Shown: in pieces, positions 62,894 to 64,000 of the stretch
Position numbering within the stretch: position 1 is the stretch's first letter
How the letters are laid out: each line of letters begins with the position of its first letter
Assembly (NCBI GenBank): GCA_029558905.1
Contig: JAKQCX010000012.1
Location: forward strand, 1 to 64,000
From: Pseudomonadota bacterium
GTDB taxonomy: Bacteria; Pseudomonadota; Gammaproteobacteria; Burkholderiales; Thiobacillaceae
Length of the DNA: 64,000 nucleotides
Direction of reading: 5' to 3'
Position numbers and translations under genes: made by a program
The notes under the pieces: generated by a model
Databases searched by the model: none
Told to the model about the DNA's origin: nothing
What the model saw: the letters and a program-made list of their open reading frames with translations, nothing else

Positions 62894-64000
62894 TCAGTAG
62901 GCGGCGGAGGTCTTGAAATCCTCGATGGCGGCGGCCAGCTGCTTTTCGGACTCGCCGTCCAGGTCGCCACTGTTCAGGATGCGTTCCAGCAGGCCGCCAT
63001 GCTGGGCCTTGATGTAGGACTGCAGGGCGGCCTCGAAGGCCAGGGCGCGCTTCACCTCCACATCGTCCATGTAGCCCATGTTGACCGCGAACAGGGTCAC
63101 GGCCATCTCCGCCACGTTCATCGGGGAGTACTGGAACTGCTTCATGAGTTCCGTGACCAGCTTGCCGCGATCCAGCTGCTTGCGCGTGGCCTCGTCCAGG
63201 TCGGAGGCGAACTGGGCAAAGGCCGCCAGCTCGCGGTACTGGGCCAGGGCCAGGCGGATGCCGCCGCCCAGCTTCTTGATGACCTTGGTCTGGGCCGCGC
63301 CGCCGACGCGGGACACGGACAGGCCGGCGTTGATGGCGGGACGGATGCCGGCGTTGAACAGGTCGGATTCCAGGAAGATCTGCCCGTCGGTGATGGAGAT
63401 CACGTTGGTGGGCACGAAGGCGGACACGTCGCCGGCCTGGGTCTCGATGATGGGCAGGGCGGTGAGGGACCCGGTCTGGCCCTTGACGGCGCCGTTGGTC
63501 AGCTTCTCCACGTAGTCGGCGTTGACGCGGGCGGAGCGCTCCAGCAGGCGGGAGTGCAGGTAGAACACGTCGCCGGGGTAGGCTTCGCGGCCCGGGGGAC
63601 GGCGCAACAGCAGGGAGATCTGGCGATAGGCCCAGGCCTGCTTGGTGAGGTCGTCATAGACGATGAGGGCATCGCGGCCGGTGTCGCGGAAGTACTCGCC
63701 CATGGCGCAGCCGGCGTAGGGGGCGATGAACTGCATGGCGGCCGGGTCGGAGGAGGTGGCGGCCACGACGATGGTGTGACCCATGGCGCCGTGCTCTTCC
63801 AGCTTGCGCACCACGTTGGCGATGGAGGAGGCCTTCTGGCCAACGGCCACGTAGATGCACAGGATGCCCGTGCCCTTCTGGTTGATGATGGTGTCGATGG
63901 CCACCGCGGTCTTGCCGGTCTGGCGGTCGCCGATGATCAGCTCCCGCTGGCCGCGGCCGATGGGCACCATGGCATCCACGGACTTGAGGCCGGTCTGCAT
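62894..64000 (-). CDS. atpA: ATP synthase alpha subunit, C-terminal part (cut by window edge)
   Basis: The last 368 residues of the alpha subunit. The P-loop [15 protein letters not shown] is just inside the window and the ending is [16 protein letters not shown]. The frame runs past 64000; the Met at the edge is internal. The full protein would have about 510 residues. Order A-G-D-C is the normal operon order. Confidence 0.97.
   Translation of the reverse strand: MQTGLKSVDAMVPIGRGQRELIIGDRQTGKTAVAIDTIINQKGTGILCIYVAVGQKASSIANVVRKLEEHGAMGHTIVVAATSSDPAAMQFIAPYAGCAMGEYFRDTGRDALIVYDDLTKQAWAYRQISLLLRRPPGREAYPGDVFYLHSRLLERSARVNADYVEKLTNGAVKGQTGSLTALPIIETQAGDVSAFVPTNVISITDGQIFLESDLFNAGIRPAINAGLSVSRVGGAAQTKVIKKLGGGIRLALAQYRELAAFAQFASDLDEATRKQLDRGKLVTELMKQFQYSPMNVAEMAVTLFAVNMGYMDDVEVKRALAFEAALQSYIKAQHGGLLERILNSGDLDGESEKQLAAAIEDFKTSAAY

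Overview
The window looks like chromosomal DNA of a high-GC gammaproteobacterium, probably a sulfur-oxidiser-type lineage (Chromatiales/Ectothiorhodospiraceae-like). This placement is an inference from gene order: atpA-G-D-C followed by glmU-glmS; gpmI-envC-ctpA; yibN-grxC-(trxC)-secB-gpsA; and zapA-6S RNA-ygfA. No rRNA, tRNA, CRISPR array or intact insertion sequence was seen.

Region 1 (about 1-19.1 kb) is an accessory arm. It starts with a cut-off aldehyde dehydrogenase and a LysR regulator, divergent from a long operon: NADP-binding reductase, DUF3861, serine hydrolase, ABM monooxygenase, cupin, SDR, MFS exporter and a metallo-beta-lactamase-fold lipoprotein. Next come a Phd/ParE-type toxin-antitoxin pair, a RhuM remnant, a frameshifted SDR, MarC, and a complete HAE1 RND efflux operon with its TetR repressor as last gene. 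The arm ends in a deletion scar that joins a truncated type I secretion ATPase to the tail of an RTX protein. At least four genes here are broken, so the arm looks like decaying acquired DNA.

Region 2 (19.4-26.1 kb) returns to household genes on the minus strand: MgtC family, MoeB/ThiF, CtpA protease, EnvC and GpmI.

Region 3 (26.1-41.7 kb) is mostly on the plus strand. An ArsR regulator, a second tripartite RND efflux system and a DUF2892 protein lie exactly between gpmI and yibN, which are divergent neighbours in enterobacteria. The ArsR protein has two cysteines spaced as in the persulfide sensors SqrR/BigR, and an AT-rich palindrome covers the -10 box of the efflux promoter. This is the best candidate for an undescribed regulated system here. 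It is followed by yibN-grxC-trxC-secB-gpsA, molybdenum cofactor genes (moaD-moeA-mobB against moaA), gluQ, a zapA operon, 6S RNA and ygfA.

Region 4 (41.7-48.3 kb, minus strand) holds a secreted, Met/Asn/Pro-rich protein made almost entirely of about 14 copies of a 12-13-residue repeat, with its own strong terminator. It is followed by a complete LivFGMHK-type ABC importer and two tandem small cytochromes c with terminators.

Region 5 (48.5-64 kb, minus strand) holds a single-chain MmeI-like (type IIL) restriction-methylase carrying two in-frame palindromic repeat insertions, a glycine-zipper envelope protein, bioA, an orphan ParA, glmS, glmU, a small unknown gene and an NSS transporter, then atpC, atpD, atpG and the 3' part of atpA.
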